A stretch of DNA of 64,000 nucleotides from Parvibaculum sp. (GCA_019635955.1 JAHBYL010000004.1:1-64000), one strand, 5' to 3'; positions 1 to 11,854 are shown, numbered from the stretch's first letter. Translations and numbers: made by a program. The notes: generated from the sequence alone by a model not told the origin.

Positions 1-627
1 GATTTCGGTTTCGCGGAAGGCGGCCATGGTCCAGTCGCCCTTGCAGCCGCAGATGCGATGCGTGAAGTTCCACAACATGTCGCGGCCGCGCGGCGTGTGC
101 ACGACCTCCGGGTGGAACTGGACGCCATAGAAGCGGCGCTCTTCATCGGCGATGACGGCGAAGGGCGCGCCACGGCTCTGCGCCACGACCTTGAAGCCCG
201 GCGCGATGGCGACGACGCGGTCGCCGTGGCTCATCCAGACGGGTTCCGTCCCGCCCTTGCCGACGATGCCATCAAGCAGCGGCGTGTCCTCGATCACCTC
301 GATGGAGGCGCGGCCGAATTCGCGCTCGTCGCTGCCTTCGACCTTGCCGCCCAGCTGCAGCGTCATGGTCTGCTGGCCATAGCAGATGCCGAGAACGGGA
401 AGGCCCGCCTCGAAAACATATTGCGGGGCGCGGGGACTGTTTTCGCGGCTGACGCTTGAGGGGCTGCCGGAAAGGATGACGCCCTTTGCGCCAAAGCCTT
501 GCCAGATTTCGTCCACCTTGTTGAAGGGAACGATCTCGCAATAGACGCCGCTTTCGCGGACGCGGCGGGCGATGAGCTGCGTTACCTGGCTGCCGAAATC
601 GATGATGAGGATGCGGTCTTCGGTCAT
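1..627 (-). CDS. guaA: GMP synthase (glutamine-hydrolysing), N-terminal part; 3' end beyond window
   Basis: GMP synthase converts XMP to GMP with ATP and glutamine. Only the first 209 codons are visible, covering the class I glutamine amidotransferase domain; the ATP-pyrophosphatase and dimerisation domains lie beyond the left edge. The protein opens with a [13 protein letters not shown]-type strand, carries the nucleophile Cys82 in the context GICYGQQTM, and has the HPEVVH triad segment near residue 170 followed by GCKGDW, all typical of GuaA. The ATG at 627 follows the upstream TPR gene after 7 bases, and guaB is three genes upstream on the same strand, so the two steps IMP to XMP to GMP are probably co-transcribed. 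Very secure as a family call. Confidence 0.96.
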   Translation of the reverse strand, partial: MTEDRILIIDFGSQVTQLIARRVRESGVYCEIVPFNKVDEIWQGFGAKGVILSGSPSSVSRENSPRAPQYVFEAGLPVLGICYGQQTMTLQLGGKVEGSDEREFGRASIEVIEDTPLLDGIVGKGGTEPVWMSHGDRVVAIAPGFKVVAQSRGAPFAVIADEERRFYGVQFHPEVVHTPRGRDMLWNFTHRICGCKGDWTMAAFRETEI

Positions 628-634
628 GTTCCGT

Positions 635-1135
635 CTACGGATCGGTTGAAGCGGGAATGGGGTCTTGCGGCCCGAGGCCGAGCGCGCGGGAAAGCTCCTG
701 CGTTTCGCCGCAGGCGGCGCAGAAGGCGCGCAGCTTCCGCAGGCCTTCCGTGGCGGCGGCGCGGTTGCCTTCCTTCAGGTCGAGCTGGGCAAGGCGGCTC
801 AAGGCGGCTGTGTCCAACGGCTCTATCGAGAGTGCGATGTTGTAATATTTGCGGGCGAGCCGCGCCTGGCCGCGCGCTTCATGGGCGGTGCCGAGGCCGG
901 TGAAGGCGGCGGCATTGGCAGGGTTCGCCACGACCGAGGTTTCATAGAGGCGCTGGGCGGCGAGGAAATCGCCCCGCTCCATCGCCGCCGCGCCCTTGGA
1001 CGCGAGCGAGAGCGAGGCACGGGCGGAAGCGGCATCAACATTCTTGGCAGCGGCGGGCGCGACAAGCCCCAAGGCCAGAATGCCAAGGGCGAGACACGCA
1101 AAAAGACAGATTTTCCGGGAGAATTCGGCCGCCAT
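635..1135 (-). CDS. small exported TPR-repeat protein
   Basis: A 166-residue protein with an N-terminal signal peptide (basic start FSRK, hydrophobic stretch [20 protein letters not shown], likely cleavage after AAAK or just before) and about three TPR-like helical repeats ([28 protein letters not shown], then [25 protein letters not shown]). It is probably periplasmic and a protein-interaction scaffold; no partner can be named. Start chosen as the ATG at 1135 because it places the signal peptide at the N-terminus. The frame stays open upstream to 1333, and ATGs at 1216 and 1213 overlap the rsmB stop, so a longer translationally coupled form is possible. Lies between rsmB and guaA in the same direction. 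Confidence 0.75.
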   Translation of the reverse strand: MAAEFSRKICLFACLALGILALGLVAPAAAKNVDAASARASLSLASKGAAAMERGDFLAAQRLYETSVVANPANAAAFTGLGTAHEARGQARLARKYYNIALSIEPLDTAALSRLAQLDLKEGNRAAATEGLRKLRAFCAACGETQELSRALGLGPQDPIPASTDP

Positions 1136-1212
1136 CCATCCAGGCCCGTCGGGAGAGGAATGTCCGGTAGACCATCCTTCCCCGGACCCGTCAAGCCTGT
1201 TGCCGCAGCGCA

Positions 1213-2514
1213 TCATGCCCCGGCCTCGCGGCGGAGAATGGCGATGAAAAAGCCGTCCGTTCCGGCTGTTACGGGGCTCAAGCGAAGGGCGCCGCCCGCC
1301 GGTGCGGGAAGCGCGGGAAGCCCGTCTGGCCAATGAGCCTGCCAGTCCTCAAGCACGAATCCGGGATTCGCGGCGGCGAAGGCGGCGACGCGCTCCTCAT
1401 TCTCGGAGGGGAGCAGCGAGCAGGTGACATAGACGAGGCGGCCGCCGGGGCGGACGAGGCGCGCGCCGCGGGCGAGCACTTCATCCTGCGCGGCGCAGTA
1501 GCCGGCCAGCATTTCGGGCGTGAGGCGCCAGCGGGCATCGGGGCTGCGGCGCCAGGCGCCGGTGCCGCTGCAGGGCGCATCGGCTAGCACGCAATCGGCG
1601 CGGGCTTCGAGGTCCGCGAAACTCGCATCCGGTTCGCCGGGCCTGAAGGGCTCAAGCACACGGGTCTGCAGGTTGCGGATGCCGGCGCGCTCGGTGCGGG
1701 GGACGAGACCGCCAAGGCGGCGGCCATCGATGTCGCAGGCATAGATCTGTCCGCGATTGCCCATCATGGCGGCGAGCGCGAGGGACTTGCCGCCGCCGCC
1801 CGCGCAGAGGTCCACGACCTGCTCGCCCGGCTTCACGGCGGAGAGAAGGCAGGCAAGCTGCGAGCCCTCATCCTGAATTTCGATGGCGCCATCGCGGAAG
1901 AGCGCGAGGCCCGGCAGGTTGGCGCGCGCAAGAAGGCGGATGCCCCAGGGCGAAAGCGCACAGTGCTCCGCCGCGATGCCCGCTTCGGCAAGCCCGGCGA
2001 GCGCCTTGTCGCGCGAGGATTTCAGCGTATTGACGCGAAGGTCCGTCGGGGCGCGATCGAGCAGCGCCGCCATCTCGGCTTCGAGGCGGGGGCCGAAGGC
2101 GCGTTCGAGTTCGGCTTGCAGAAATTCCGGGTAGTTGAAACGGACATGAGGTGGCGCATCGGCGCCGGGCAATGAGGCGGCATCAAGCGCCGCCCTCTCC
2201 TCGCCCGTCAGCGGCGCGGGGGCGTGGCGGCCACCATCTGCCAGCGCCTCGATTTCGGCGAGCGGCTTTGCATCGATGAGGCGGAGCGCGGCGAGCGCGA
2301 GCAGGCGCGCTTCATCGCTGCCGCAGGCGGCGGCAAGCTCGGCGCGTCGGCGGAGCACGGTGAAGACGATTTCGCTGACGGCGGTGCGGTCTTTCGAACC
2401 GGCAAAGCGGCTCGAACGCGACCATGTGTCGAAGACGCGATCCGCCGGGCGGCCGCTTCTGAAAATCTCGTCGAGGATTTCGATGGCGGATTGCAGACGT
2501 GCGCCGGGTGTCAT
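1213..2514 (-). CDS. rsmB: RsmB/NOP2-family rRNA m5C methyltransferase
   Basis: SAM-dependent RNA cytosine-C5 methyltransferase of the RsmB (Sun/Fmu) family, which in model bacteria methylates 16S rRNA C967. 433 residues, close to the E. coli enzyme. An N-terminal NusB-like helical region (about 1-130) precedes the Rossmann methyltransferase domain. SAM-binding motif DLCAGGGGKS lies near 235, motif IV DAPCSGTGAWRR has the product-release Cys315, and motif VI VTCSLLPSENEE has the catalytic Cys365. Start taken as the ATG at 2514 (MTPGARLQ), 28 bases after the guaB stop; the open frame extends to 2553 and would overlap guaB. The exact target base is inferred from the family. Confidence 0.9.
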   Translation of the reverse strand: MTPGARLQSAIEILDEIFRSGRPADRVFDTWSRSSRFAGSKDRTAVSEIVFTVLRRRAELAAACGSDEARLLALAALRLIDAKPLAEIEALADGGRHAPAPLTGEERAALDAASLPGADAPPHVRFNYPEFLQAELERAFGPRLEAEMAALLDRAPTDLRVNTLKSSRDKALAGLAEAGIAAEHCALSPWGIRLLARANLPGLALFRDGAIEIQDEGSQLACLLSAVKPGEQVVDLCAGGGGKSLALAAMMGNRGQIYACDIDGRRLGGLVPRTERAGIRNLQTRVLEPFRPGEPDASFADLEARADCVLADAPCSGTGAWRRSPDARWRLTPEMLAGYCAAQDEVLARGARLVRPGGRLVYVTCSLLPSENEERVAAFAAANPGFVLEDWQAHWPDGLPALPAPAGGALRLSPVTAGTDGFFIAILRREAGA

Positions 2515-2542
2515 TTCACACCACCCGGTTCGCGGCGCGCGA

Positions 2543-4042
<1,500 letters not shown>

Positions 4043-4118
4043 CTATCGTGTGTTGGCGCTGGCTTTTAACACCTATATGCGGGAATGCAAAGGCCACGAT
4101 GACGCGGGCGCAAAATAT

Positions 4119-4880
4119 TCACGCGGGCTCTTCAGCGTCACTTTCACGACGGCCCTTAAAGCCTTGAGCCAGCACGTACATCTCGGCCGAATCGGCCCGG
4201 CTCGCCTCGGGCTTCACATGGCGGACGATGCTGAAGTGCTGCTTGAGAAGCGTCAGAAGCTCATTCTCCGTTCCGCCCCGCAAGACCTTGGCAAGAAAGG
4301 CGCCGCCGGGGGCGAGCACCTCGATGGCGAAATGCGCCGCGACCTCGCAGAGATGCATGATCCTGAGATGGTCTGTCTGCTTGTGCCCGGTGGTGGGGGC
4401 GGCCATGTCGGAGAGGACGAGATCGGCCTCGCCGGCCAAGGCCTCCTTCACGCGTTCATCCGCGCCCTCGTCCAGAAAGTCCATCTGGAGGATGATCGCG
4501 CCGGGGACTGGTTCCGTCTCCAGATAGTCGATGCCGATGACGACGCCCGCGCGCGGCGAAGACCCGTCGGACTTCACGCGCTTGGCCGCCACCTGGCACC
4601 AGCCGCCGGGCGCGCAACCGAGATCGACCACGCGGGCGCCCGGCTTCAGCAGGTGGTAACGGTCGTCTATCTCCATCAGCTTGAAGGCGGCGCGGGAGCG
4701 GAAGCCTTCGCGCTTGGCGGCATGGACGTATGGATCGTTCAGCTGCCGCTGGAGCCAGCGGGCGGACGAGTTGCTGCGCTTGCGGGCGGTCTTTACGCGC
4801 ACCTTCATGGCGCGCGCGCTGCCCGAGATCGAACTCTTGCTCGTGCTGCTGCCGCCGGTCTTTTTCGGTCCCTTGGCCAT
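4119..4880 (-). CDS. rlmE: 23S rRNA 2'-O-ribose methyltransferase RlmE (FtsJ/RrmJ)
   Basis: SAM-dependent methyltransferase that in E. coli methylates U2552 of 23S rRNA late in 50S assembly. 253 residues with a basic, Ser/Lys-rich N-terminal extension of about 40 residues, common in alphaproteobacterial members. SAM motif [15 protein letters not shown] is near 86-98, and the catalytic tetrad is complete: Lys67 (AAFKLMEID), Asp158 (LSDMAAP), Lys198 (FLAKVLRGG) and Glu233 (SAEMYVLA). The ATG at 4880 overlaps the TAA of the upstream phosphatase gene by one base (TAATG), indicating translational coupling. An upstream open frame of about 70 codons is an overlap artefact. Confidence 0.95.
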   Translation of the reverse strand: MAKGPKKTGGSSTSKSSISGSARAMKVRVKTARKRSNSSARWLQRQLNDPYVHAAKREGFRSRAAFKLMEIDDRYHLLKPGARVVDLGCAPGGWCQVAAKRVKSDGSSPRAGVVIGIDYLETEPVPGAIILQMDFLDEGADERVKEALAGEADLVLSDMAAPTTGHKQTDHLRIMHLCEVAAHFAIEVLAPGGAFLAKVLRGGTENELLTLLKQHFSIVRHVKPEASRADSAEMYVLAQGFKGRRESDAEEPA

Positions 4881-6205
4881 TATGCGCTTGCCTCCGTGCG
4901 GACCGGGCCGCGCTTCGATTTGTGACGGCGGCGGCGCCTGCGGCGGTTCGCATCCGCATCCATGAGCGACATGAGGATGCCTTCGCGCAGGCCCCGATCC
5001 GCGACGCGGAGGCGCTCCGCCGGCCAGGCATCCGCAATCGCCTCGAATATGGCGCAGCCCGCAAGCACGAGATCCGCCCTCTCCTGCCCGACGCAAGGAT
5101 GAGCGGCGCGCTGCCGGTAATCCATATCAAGGAGCGAACGCGTGACGCGATGCACTTCCGTGGGCGAAATCCAGATGCCGTCGACGCGCGAACGGTCATA
5201 GCGCTCAAGGCCCAGATGAACGCCGGCGATGGTCGTGACCGTGCCGGAGGTGCCGAGCAGATGGAACGGGCGGCGGCTGTCGCGCTCCTCGCGCAAGCGG
5301 CCGAGGAAAGGGGCCAGATGATCCGCCACTTCCTGCACCATGTTGCCATAGACATTGGCCGGTACATCGACGCCGCCGTGACGCTCGGCCAATGTGACGA
5401 CGCCGCAGGGCAACGAAATCCAGTCGCCGATCACCGGGCGGCATTTGCCATTGCCGTTGCTCTCCAGGCGGACCCAAATGAGCTCCGTCGAGCCGCCGCC
5501 AATATCGAAGACGAGCGCGGAGGCGCAGTCGGCATCGAGAAGCGGCGCACAGCCCGCGACGGCGAGGCGGGCTTCATCCTCGGTCGAGACGATTTCGAGC
5601 GAGAGGCCGGTTTCGCGCTTCACGCGGTCGATGAAATCCGGGCCGTTCGATGCCGTGCGGCAGGCGGCGGTGGCGATGGTGCGGGCGCGGTTCACGCCGC
5701 GGCGCTTCATCTTTTCGGCGCAGATGTTCAAGGCGTCGATGGCGCGGGACATGGCCGCTTCGCCGAGCGCGCCCGTACTTGCGAGCCCTTCGCCGAGACG
5801 GACGATGCGCGAATAGGCATCGACCACCTTGAAGCCTTCCGGCGCGCGGCGCGCGACCAGCAGGCGGCAATTATTGGTGCCGAGATCGAGCGCGGCATAG
5901 AGCTTGTCTTCACGCGGGTTCGGGCGCGGATTTGGGCGCGGGGCCGGGCGAGCAGCGGCGGGCTTTTGCGGGGAGGCAGGCTTTTGCGCAGGCGCGGGCT
6001 GGCCCGTGCGACCGCCCTTGCCGCGGCGGCCACGGCGGCGGCGGGGCTTGCCCGGCTTTTTCTCACCGGCGCCATCGGGACGCGGCTCCGCGCCTTCCGC
6101 CTTGCCGGAAGGGCCGGTGCCGGCCTGCGGGCGCAAAGATGGCCCCTGATTGGCGGCTGGAGCCCTTTCGGGGGCGCCTGTGCCGCCGTCACCTTCCTGG
6201 TGCAC
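4880..6205 (-). CDS. Ppx/GppA-family phosphatase with long basic N-terminal extension
   Basis: Exopolyphosphatase / guanosine-pentaphosphate phosphohydrolase family, which removes phosphate from polyP or pppGpp. ASKHA-fold motifs are present: phosphate-1 loop [16 protein letters not shown] near residue 105, [10 protein letters not shown], and phosphate-2 loop [14 protein letters not shown] near 235. It has only about 340 residues of catalytic core, without the HD domain of full-length Ppx, so the short GppA/Ppx2-like type is more likely. The first roughly 100 residues are Pro/Arg/Lys/Gly-rich, presumably disordered, and may bind nucleic acid or polyanions. First gene of the run leading to guaA. 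Substrate preference cannot be decided from sequence. Confidence 0.88.
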   Translation of the reverse strand: MHQEGDGGTGAPERAPAANQGPSLRPQAGTGPSGKAEGAEPRPDGAGEKKPGKPRRRRGRRGKGGRTGQPAPAQKPASPQKPAAARPAPRPNPRPNPREDKLYAALDLGTNNCRLLVARRAPEGFKVVDAYSRIVRLGEGLASTGALGEAAMSRAIDALNICAEKMKRRGVNRARTIATAACRTASNGPDFIDRVKRETGLSLEIVSTEDEARLAVAGCAPLLDADCASALVFDIGGGSTELIWVRLESNGNGKCRPVIGDWISLPCGVVTLAERHGGVDVPANVYGNMVQEVADHLAPFLGRLREERDSRRPFHLLGTSGTVTTIAGVHLGLERYDRSRVDGIWISPTEVHRVTRSLLDMDYRQRAAHPCVGQERADLVLAGCAIFEAIADAWPAERLRVADRGLREGILMSLMDADANRRRRRRRHKSKRGPVRTEASA

Positions 6206-6345
6206 TTAAATCCCATCCGGGAAGCGCCGGGCCCAAATCGGGCCGCGCTCCGCACCGGATTCCCTCGATTTTTCAGTTGGGAGAAGTGTAGCAGCCTGAG
6301 CCGCAGGGTAAAGGACGGGGAACGGCGGCCGCCCGCCCCAAAGAG

Positions 6346-6374
6346 TTGACGAAGGCGAGCCCTGCGACTAGTTT
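6346..6374 (+). promoter_or_regulatory. sigma70-type promoter candidate for tRNA-Gln
   Basis: TTGACG at 6346-6351 and TAGTTT at 6369-6374 are separated by 17 bases, placing a start about 70 bases ahead of the tRNA. The -35 matches the consensus 5/6; the -10 is weaker. It is the only clear hexamer pair in the 246 bases between the phosphatase start and the tRNA. Confidence 0.5.
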
Positions 6375-6451
6375 CGCGCGCAACCAAGGCCTAGAGCACC
6401 CGCGAGTCGAGCCGGAACCGGCACAAACCCACGGGATTTGCCTCACGCCAT

Positions 6452-6525
6452 TGGGGGATCGTCTAACGGTAGGACAGCGGACTCTGACTCCGCCAGTCTA
6501 GGTTCGAATCCTAGTCCCCCAGCCA
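6452..6525 (+). tRNA. tRNA-Gln (anticodon CTG)
   Basis: A complete cloverleaf folds by eye: acceptor stem TGGGGGA/TCCCCCA, D arm GTC-TAACGGTAG-GAC, anticodon stem GCGGA/TCCGC with loop CTCTGAC (anticodon CTG), and T arm CTAGG-TTCGAAT-CCTAG. The discriminator is G and the CCA end is encoded at 6523-6525. CTG reads CAG codons, so this is tRNA-Gln. It stands alone, and 23 bases downstream begins the left copy of the 36-bp repeat that borders the galactoside block. Confidence 0.97.
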
Positions 6526-6548
6526 TTTTCCCTTCTTGGTCCTCTTTT

Positions 6549-6584
6549 GCAGTTTCGGTTGCCTTGCCTCAGTGTCGTTCGAGG
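6549..6584. repeat. left copy of 36-bp direct repeat bordering the galactoside block
   Basis: Matches 13868-13903 in the same orientation at 33 of 36 positions; 12- and 19-base stretches are covered with only one substitution up to GCCTCAGTG, then a two-base difference before GTTCGAGG. It contains the last codons and stop of the beta-galactosidase gene, just as the right copy contains the last codons and stop of the monooxygenase gene (both proteins end Leu-Glu-X-His). It starts 23 bases after the tRNA-Gln CCA. Likely a junction duplication left by insertion of the intervening 7.3 kb. Confidence 0.8.
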
Positions 6585-8536
6585 ATCGGCCGGATCGGCC
6601 AGGCGGATACGCCTGATGGAGTCAGCATGCGCCCGCCAAGGAGATAGGCGTTGTCCTCCTGCGGTGCTCCCTTGCCGCCGAGATCGATCGGGGCGCTGCC
6701 GTAATTGAAGGCAAACTTCACCCGCGCCGTCGATCGCATACGCAGATCGGGTCCGAGATCGATCACCGGCATTTCGTTTTGCAAACAAAGTCGCGAGAGG
6801 ATTTCCAGAAGCAAATCTTCACCTGGCCAGCAGGCCAGATAATGGAAACGTCCCTGCCTTACAAAAGCAGGCGCACCATCGGCAAAGTTTCCGATGACGT
6901 CTCCTTGCGTTTCGATTGCCTCACGCCACATCGAGGCCTTCCAACTCTTGCCCTCGATAGTCACGTCGAATTCCGCAAAGCCGGGCAGACTCTCAAACGA
7001 CATGACCTTGACGCCCGTCCATCGCTGCAATGGTCCGGGCGGCAAATTATGCGGCAACCTTCCCGATACTGTTCTGGCGCCGGTCAGTGCTGTTGCAAGA
7101 ACCATTGCGCCGGAGCGATCGAGTTTCTCGCATAGCGCCTCGTCGAGAATTGTCACCGCCGGAAGCAGCACAAGGCGGTATCCTGTCAATTCGCTATCGG
7201 GAAACACGATGTCGACATTGAGACCGAGGCGCCGGCAGGCGGTGTACAAATCTCGCGCTGGCCGGAGCGGTCCCGATCTGTTGCCCTGGGGCTGGATTTC
7301 ATGCTGCCAGAGGCTTTCATAGGAGAGGAGGATTGCCACCTCCGCCTTTTCCTGTGCAAGGGGCTCCAAACGCGCGATCTCGCTGGCGATTGTTTCAATC
7401 TCGCCAGCTACCGGTTGCACGGTTCTATCGGGTGCGAGGAGCCCGGCATGCATCTGCTCCTGGGCGAAAGGGACCTGACGCCAGCGGAAGTAGCTCACAA
7501 ATTCGGCGCCATGCGCCAGCGCTTCCCATGTCCATAGCCGGACCATGCCTTTTGCCGGTGCGGGATTATATCGCGCCCAGTTCACCGGCCCGGGCTGCTG
7601 TTCCATGACCGCCCATTTTGGCGAGCAGGCGCGGAAGACATCGTGATTGAATCCGGCAAAGTCAGGATCACCGCGCGTCAGCCAGCTTTGCTTCTTCTCG
7701 TGCGAGGCGGGGCCTTCACTCAAAAGGCCGATCGGATAGCTGTCCCAGCTCGCTATATCCAAAGCGCGGCCCATCTTGGCGTGATCCAGACGCGTGAAGT
7801 CGCCTATGAAATTGTGAGTCACGGAACGGCCGGGGCTCCGTTCCCGGATGATCGCTACCTGCATCTCATTGTAGCGGCACATCTGATCGGAACAGAAGCG
7901 GCGCCAGTCGAGCCGGTGAGACGGGTGCGGCTCCGTCACGGTCGCCGCGGGGGGATCGATCTCCGCGAAGCTGCGATATGTCTGCGACCAGAAGACCGTA
8001 CCCCAGGCCTCATTCAATCGCTCGACCTCGCCATAGCGCTGCTCAAGCCAGAGCCGGAAGGCCTCTTTGGCGGCCGGCGAAAAGCTCTCATCCGATCCGT
8101 GGTGCCCGTATTCATTGTCGGTCTGCCACATGGTTACGGCGGGATGGCGGCCGTAGCGGCCGACTATTGCCTCGACGATCCGCGCGCTTTCGCGCCAATA
8201 GACCGGCGATGAAAAACAATAATGCCGGCGCGATCCGAAGCGGCGGGGATGGCCGTGCTCATCGTAAGGCAGGATTTCGGGATAGGCGTCCACGAGCCAT
8301 TTGGGCGGTGTCGCCGTCGGCGTGCCCAAGGTCACCTCAAGGCCGGCGCCGTGGAGACAATCGATCGCGCGATCAAGCCAGCCCCAGTCATAACGGCCTT
8401 GCTCGGGCTCGATGCGGCTCCAGGCGAATTCGCCGATCCGGACATGGGTGAGCCCCATCGCCTTCATCATGCGCGCATCGCTTGCCCAATCCGTCTCGGG
8501 CCAATGCTCCGGATAGTAGCAAACACCAAGCTTCAT
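6569..8536 (-). CDS. beta-galactosidase, GH42 family
   Basis: Cleaves terminal beta-galactosyl residues. 655 residues in the GH42 layout: catalytic TIM barrel (about 1-380), trimerisation domain, and C-terminal beta domain. The start [14 protein letters not shown] is the family hallmark; the acid/base is Glu142 in WQTDNEYG and the nucleophile Glu312 in [11 protein letters not shown]. No signal peptide, so the substrate must be imported. Its ATG overlaps the stop of the alpha-galactosidase gene by four bases (ATGA, 8533-8536), showing coupled translation. The stop codon lies inside the left border repeat, so the extreme C-terminus may have been rewritten at the junction. Confidence 0.95.
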   Translation of the reverse strand: MKLGVCYYPEHWPETDWASDARMMKAMGLTHVRIGEFAWSRIEPEQGRYDWGWLDRAIDCLHGAGLEVTLGTPTATPPKWLVDAYPEILPYDEHGHPRRFGSRRHYCFSSPVYWRESARIVEAIVGRYGRHPAVTMWQTDNEYGHHGSDESFSPAAKEAFRLWLEQRYGEVERLNEAWGTVFWSQTYRSFAEIDPPAATVTEPHPSHRLDWRRFCSDQMCRYNEMQVAIIRERSPGRSVTHNFIGDFTRLDHAKMGRALDIASWDSYPIGLLSEGPASHEKKQSWLTRGDPDFAGFNHDVFRACSPKWAVMEQQPGPVNWARYNPAPAKGMVRLWTWEALAHGAEFVSYFRWRQVPFAQEQMHAGLLAPDRTVQPVAGEIETIASEIARLEPLAQEKAEVAILLSYESLWQHEIQPQGNRSGPLRPARDLYTACRRLGLNVDIVFPDSELTGYRLVLLPAVTILDEALCEKLDRSGAMVLATALTGARTVSGRLPHNLPPGPLQRWTGVKVMSFESLPGFAEFDVTIEGKSWKASMWREAIETQGDVIGNFADGAPAFVRQGRFHYLACWPGEDLLLEILSRLCLQNEMPVIDLGPDLRMRSTARVKFAFNYGSAPIDLGGKGAPQEDNAYLLGGRMLTPSGVSAWPIRPILERH

Positions 8537-10677
8537 CGGGCGCTCTCGCTGTTTTTTGTGTCGCCTGTCTTAGCCTTTTGCGTCTTCCTCAGATGAAACA
8601 GCCGGCCTCTATTCGGCTGACGGGGATCGGCGCTCAGGCCCGTCCAGGCAAGAGCGGTGCCTGAGAAAGTGCCCAGTTCCTGCACCGCGCCGGTTTCCAG
8701 AAGGATCTCGCTGACGCTGTAGAGCGCATTCCGGTCAAGGCCATGAAGCGCGATCCTTGGATTGAGCGGGCGGGTGGCCGTGTCTGTCCGCAGCACACGG
8801 AGCAACAACTCGTCATCTTTCCCGATCAGCGTGACATCGAGTGCGGGATCCCTTTCATCCTGCCACGTGATCCGGCCTTCATGGATGAGTCCCCGGAAGC
8901 GCTTGAATATCCCGATCGCATGGATCAGCGTCTGGCGCTCCTCCGCCGTCAACTGTACCGGATCAAGCTCCAGCCCAAAATGGCCGAACAAAGCCACCAG
9001 CGCGCGAAATGCCATCGAGAAGGTCCGGCCCGTTATATGGTTGGGCGACGAGCCCACATGAGCGCCGATCATCTCATGCGGCAAATGCGACATGGCTGCC
9101 CTATTGATACGGATGCGGTCCAGAGCGTCTGTTGCATCGCTTGCCCAAAAGCGGCTGACAAAAGGCAGGACACCGAAATCCATTCGTCCGCCGCCACTCG
9201 CGCAGCTTTCGATCTCGACATGCGGGAAGGCATCGCGCAATCGCCGCCATAAGGCGTATAGACCCTCCACCTGCATATGGGCACGTTGCTTGCCGCTCAT
9301 CTCTGCCGGATAAAGTTCGCGGTTGCAGTCCCATTTCAGATAGTCGATACCGCCCGGGCTCAGCAGCGCGGACAAGCTGTCGAAGAGATAGTCACGCACC
9401 TTCTCATTCGAGAGGTCGAGCACGAATTGCTGCCGGCCGGTCGGTGCGTCGGGGTCGGGATAGCCGAGCACCCATTCGGGGTGAGCACGGTAAAGCGCGC
9501 TTTCCCGGCTTACCATTTCCGGCTCGACCCAAAGCCCGAAACGCATGCCGAGGGCATGCACATGCGCGATCAGGGGAGCGAGACCTTCCGGAAAACGATC
9601 CGGATCGGGCACCCAATCGCCCAATGAGGTGTGGTCGTTGCGGCGGCCCTTGAACCATCCGTCATCGAGCACGAAACGCTCGGCGCCAAGCGCCGCTGCG
9701 TCGAGCGCCAATGCCTTCAGGCTCTCTTCATCGAAGTCGAAATAGCGCGCCTCCCATGTATTGAAATGCACCGGGCGCGCGACCGCGACGCTTTCCTTGT
9801 GGCGTTCCGCTGGCCGGTTGCGCGCCCTCGCATAGCGATGGGACAAGGCCGTCATGCCATCGAGCCCCTCCTCGGACAAAAGAACGAAGGCGGCAGGCGC
9901 GTCGAATATCCCGCCCGGTTCCAAAACCATTTCACCTGGTTCGAACAAGACCTCCACGCAGCACTCGGCGGCACCGTTCGGAAAACGCTCTACCCGCAGG
10001 CGGTGGCTGCCGCTCCACTCAAGACCCACCCTCATCGCGCGGCCTGCCGCTCTCTGCGTGCCGTGATCCGTTAACGTGAATGCGGGTGGTCCGTCGAACC
10101 CCGTCCGGCCGAGCCGCGAGATGCGTTCATATGCGCCGGCATCCAGTTCATGCACCGCCTCAAATCCCTCGCGTGCCCAGCTGCCGTAATTGGCCCGGAT
10201 AGTCGATGCCCAATCGGGCAAGGGCCATAACAGTGAGGCGCAGCGTCCGATGGCCAATCGGCCGCTTCCCTCATTCACGAGCCTCGTCCGGCAGCGGATG
10301 GCACCCGCCTCGATCGAAATTGCGACTTCGGCCTTCAGCCCCGAGGCTTCGTCGCTCGCCTGGAGCAGAAGCTTGTCTGGCGCTGCTTTGATGAGGCCGG
10401 CGGGTCTGGGGTTTATCGCCTGCCCGGTTGTCAGATTGACCGCGTCGAGCAGCCCTGCGCCGCCATAACCCTGACCGCGTTGCGCCATAAGCCCCAGCCC
10501 CGCCGGAAGGTCGGGCGATGCAGGCATACGGGGCGTGCGCGAGGGTGGTGTGCGGGGTTCGCCTCCGGGCGGTCCGGCATAGGTGAGGCGGAAGCCCTCA
10601 TGCTCGAGAAGGGCGATCTGAACCGTAAGGCTTTCATCAGAAATCCGCGCCTCCGACACGAGGCTGAGCGATGTCAT
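8533..10677 (-). CDS. alpha-galactosidase, GH36 family
   Basis: Hydrolyses alpha-1,6-linked galactose from melibiose/raffinose-type sugars. 714 residues with an N-terminal beta-supersandwich (about 1-290), catalytic barrel (about 300-640) and C-terminal beta domain. Nucleophile Asp450 lies in YLKWDCNRE and acid/base Asp514 in [12 protein letters not shown]; the [10 protein letters not shown] loop between them is typical of GH36. No signal peptide. First gene of the leftward arm, facing galT across about 100 bases, and overlapping the GH42 gene by 4 bases. With beta-galactosidase it supplies free galactose to the rightward galT-galK-galM genes. Confidence 0.95.
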   Translation of the reverse strand: MTSLSLVSEARISDESLTVQIALLEHEGFRLTYAGPPGGEPRTPPSRTPRMPASPDLPAGLGLMAQRGQGYGGAGLLDAVNLTTGQAINPRPAGLIKAAPDKLLLQASDEASGLKAEVAISIEAGAIRCRTRLVNEGSGRLAIGRCASLLWPLPDWASTIRANYGSWAREGFEAVHELDAGAYERISRLGRTGFDGPPAFTLTDHGTQRAAGRAMRVGLEWSGSHRLRVERFPNGAAECCVEVLFEPGEMVLEPGGIFDAPAAFVLLSEEGLDGMTALSHRYARARNRPAERHKESVAVARPVHFNTWEARYFDFDEESLKALALDAAALGAERFVLDDGWFKGRRNDHTSLGDWVPDPDRFPEGLAPLIAHVHALGMRFGLWVEPEMVSRESALYRAHPEWVLGYPDPDAPTGRQQFVLDLSNEKVRDYLFDSLSALLSPGGIDYLKWDCNRELYPAEMSGKQRAHMQVEGLYALWRRLRDAFPHVEIESCASGGGRMDFGVLPFVSRFWASDATDALDRIRINRAAMSHLPHEMIGAHVGSSPNHITGRTFSMAFRALVALFGHFGLELDPVQLTAEERQTLIHAIGIFKRFRGLIHEGRITWQDERDPALDVTLIGKDDELLLRVLRTDTATRPLNPRIALHGLDRNALYSVSEILLETGAVQELGTFSGTALAWTGLSADPRQPNRGRLFHLRKTQKAKTGDTKNSESAR

Positions 10678-10732
10678 GGCCTTTCCCCCTCTTTGCCCGG
10701 CTCACCACACGAGGTCTTTACGGCCAGGCTTC

Positions 10733-10744
10733 AAAAACGCTTTT
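10733..10744. promoter_or_regulatory. operator-like A/T-armed dyad in the divergent galactoside promoter
   Basis: AAAAACGCTTTT has AAAA/TTTT arms around a CG centre (10 of 12 symmetric positions), a form common for LacI-family operators. It sits about midway in the roughly 100 bases between the alpha-galactosidase and galT starts. No regulator gene is in the block, so this is only a candidate. Confidence 0.3.
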
Positions 10745-10777
10745 CAAACAGGCCGGACTTCGCGCAACGTGGTGCTC

Positions 10778-11854
10778 ATGTCAGACCACGCGCACGCATC
10801 CCCCTTGCAAGGCCGCTCCCGCCCCTTTTATCGCCGCGATCATAGGAAGGCGGATGGACGAATTCTATCGCTTTACGGGTTTGCCCCGCATCAGGGCTCG
10901 CCGGTGGAGGAACTGCTCAGACCGGAAGTCCCGCGCTCCGAGCTCCGGCGCGATCCGCTTCGCGGCAGCTGGTCGCTCTACGCGCCGCATCGACAGGCAC
11001 GCACATTCCTTCCTTCGGACGCCGAGGACCCGCTTTCACCTGCACGCGCCGGGGGGGCTTTGACCGAAATTCCCTTCACCGATTTCGAGATCGCGGTTTT
11101 CGAGAATCGTTTTCCGTCTCTCGGGGGTGGTCAGGAAGTGCCGCGCAGCCCGTTTGCGGCAAGTGCCGCCAATGGGCAATGCGAGGTTGTGGTCTATACG
11201 CCAGAGCCTTCAGGATCGCTTGCGACCATCGATCAGGCGCGGCGCGTCCTTTTGGTCGAAACGCTGATCGATCGCTATCGGCTGCTGCACGAGGCGGGGG
11301 CGGCCTATGTCATGCCGTTCGAGAACCGGGGACGGGAGGTCGGTGTCACGCTCGCGCACCCGCATGGACAAATCTACGCATTCGACACGATCCCTGCGCC
11401 GCAAGCCCATTCCATGCGCGCCTTTGCCTCGGGTTTCGATCTTCTGGCCGAGCATGCCTCGTGGCGTGGCGCATTCGATGTCGTGCAGGAGGGAGGGCTC
11501 GTCTCCTTCTGTCCGCCTTTTGGACGCTTTCCCTACGAGACCTGGATCATGCCTCAAACGCCATGCCCGGGGCCGTGGGCGCTTGACCGGGAGGGGGTAG
11601 AAGCCCTCGCCTTTCATCTGGGCGATGTGACGCGGCGCCTCGATCAATTATTCGGGATGCCGATGCCCTTCATGATGGGTTTTCAGGCGGCGCCACGCGA
11701 GGCGGAGGGACCTTTCCAGTTCACGGTCCAATTCTATCCCATGCTGCGCGATGCAGGACGGCTCAAATATCTTGCAGGCGTCGAGCAATTCACGGGCGTC
11801 TTTACGGTCGACGTCGTGCCCGAGATGGCCGCGCAAAAATTGAGGGCCTTATGA
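10778..11854 (+). CDS. galT: galactose-1-phosphate uridylyltransferase
   Basis: Leloir enzyme: UDP-glucose + galactose-1-phosphate to UDP-galactose + glucose-1-phosphate. 358 residues from the ATG at 10778. Family marks are LRRDPLRGSW near 56, FENRFPSL near 108, and the active-site HPHGQ at 194-198 with nucleophile His196. The Cys-x-x-Cys pair that binds zinc in E. coli GalT is absent; RTFLPSDAEDP stands in its place. The start is uncertain: no clear ribosome-binding site precedes 10778 and the frame stays open to 10676. The gene overlaps galK by four bases (ATGA). Confidence 0.92.
   Translation: MSDHAHASPLQGRSRPFYRRDHRKADGRILSLYGFAPHQGSPVEELLRPEVPRSELRRDPLRGSWSLYAPHRQARTFLPSDAEDPLSPARAGGALTEIPFTDFEIAVFENRFPSLGGGQEVPRSPFAASAANGQCEVVVYTPEPSGSLATIDQARRVLLVETLIDRYRLLHEAGAAYVMPFENRGREVGVTLAHPHGQIYAFDTIPAPQAHSMRAFASGFDLLAEHASWRGAFDVVQEGGLVSFCPPFGRFPYETWIMPQTPCPGPWALDREGVEALAFHLGDVTRRLDQLFGMPMPFMMGFQAAPREAEGPFQFTVQFYPMLRDAGRLKYLAGVEQFTGVFTVDVVPEMAAQKLRAL

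Noticed and set aside
4730-6349. 539-codon plus-strand frame opposite the Ppx/GppA gene
   Set aside because: Antisense shadow; the minus strand has ASKHA motifs and coupled gene borders.
6452-6584. tRNA-Gln 3' end as the integration attachment site
   Set aside because: The direct repeat begins 23 bases after the CCA and shares no tRNA sequence, so the tRNA itself was not duplicated.
10853-11063. Alternative GalT start MDEFYRFTG in another frame (possible frameshift)
   Set aside because: The main frame runs unbroken from 10778 into conserved GalT sequence, so no frameshift is needed.
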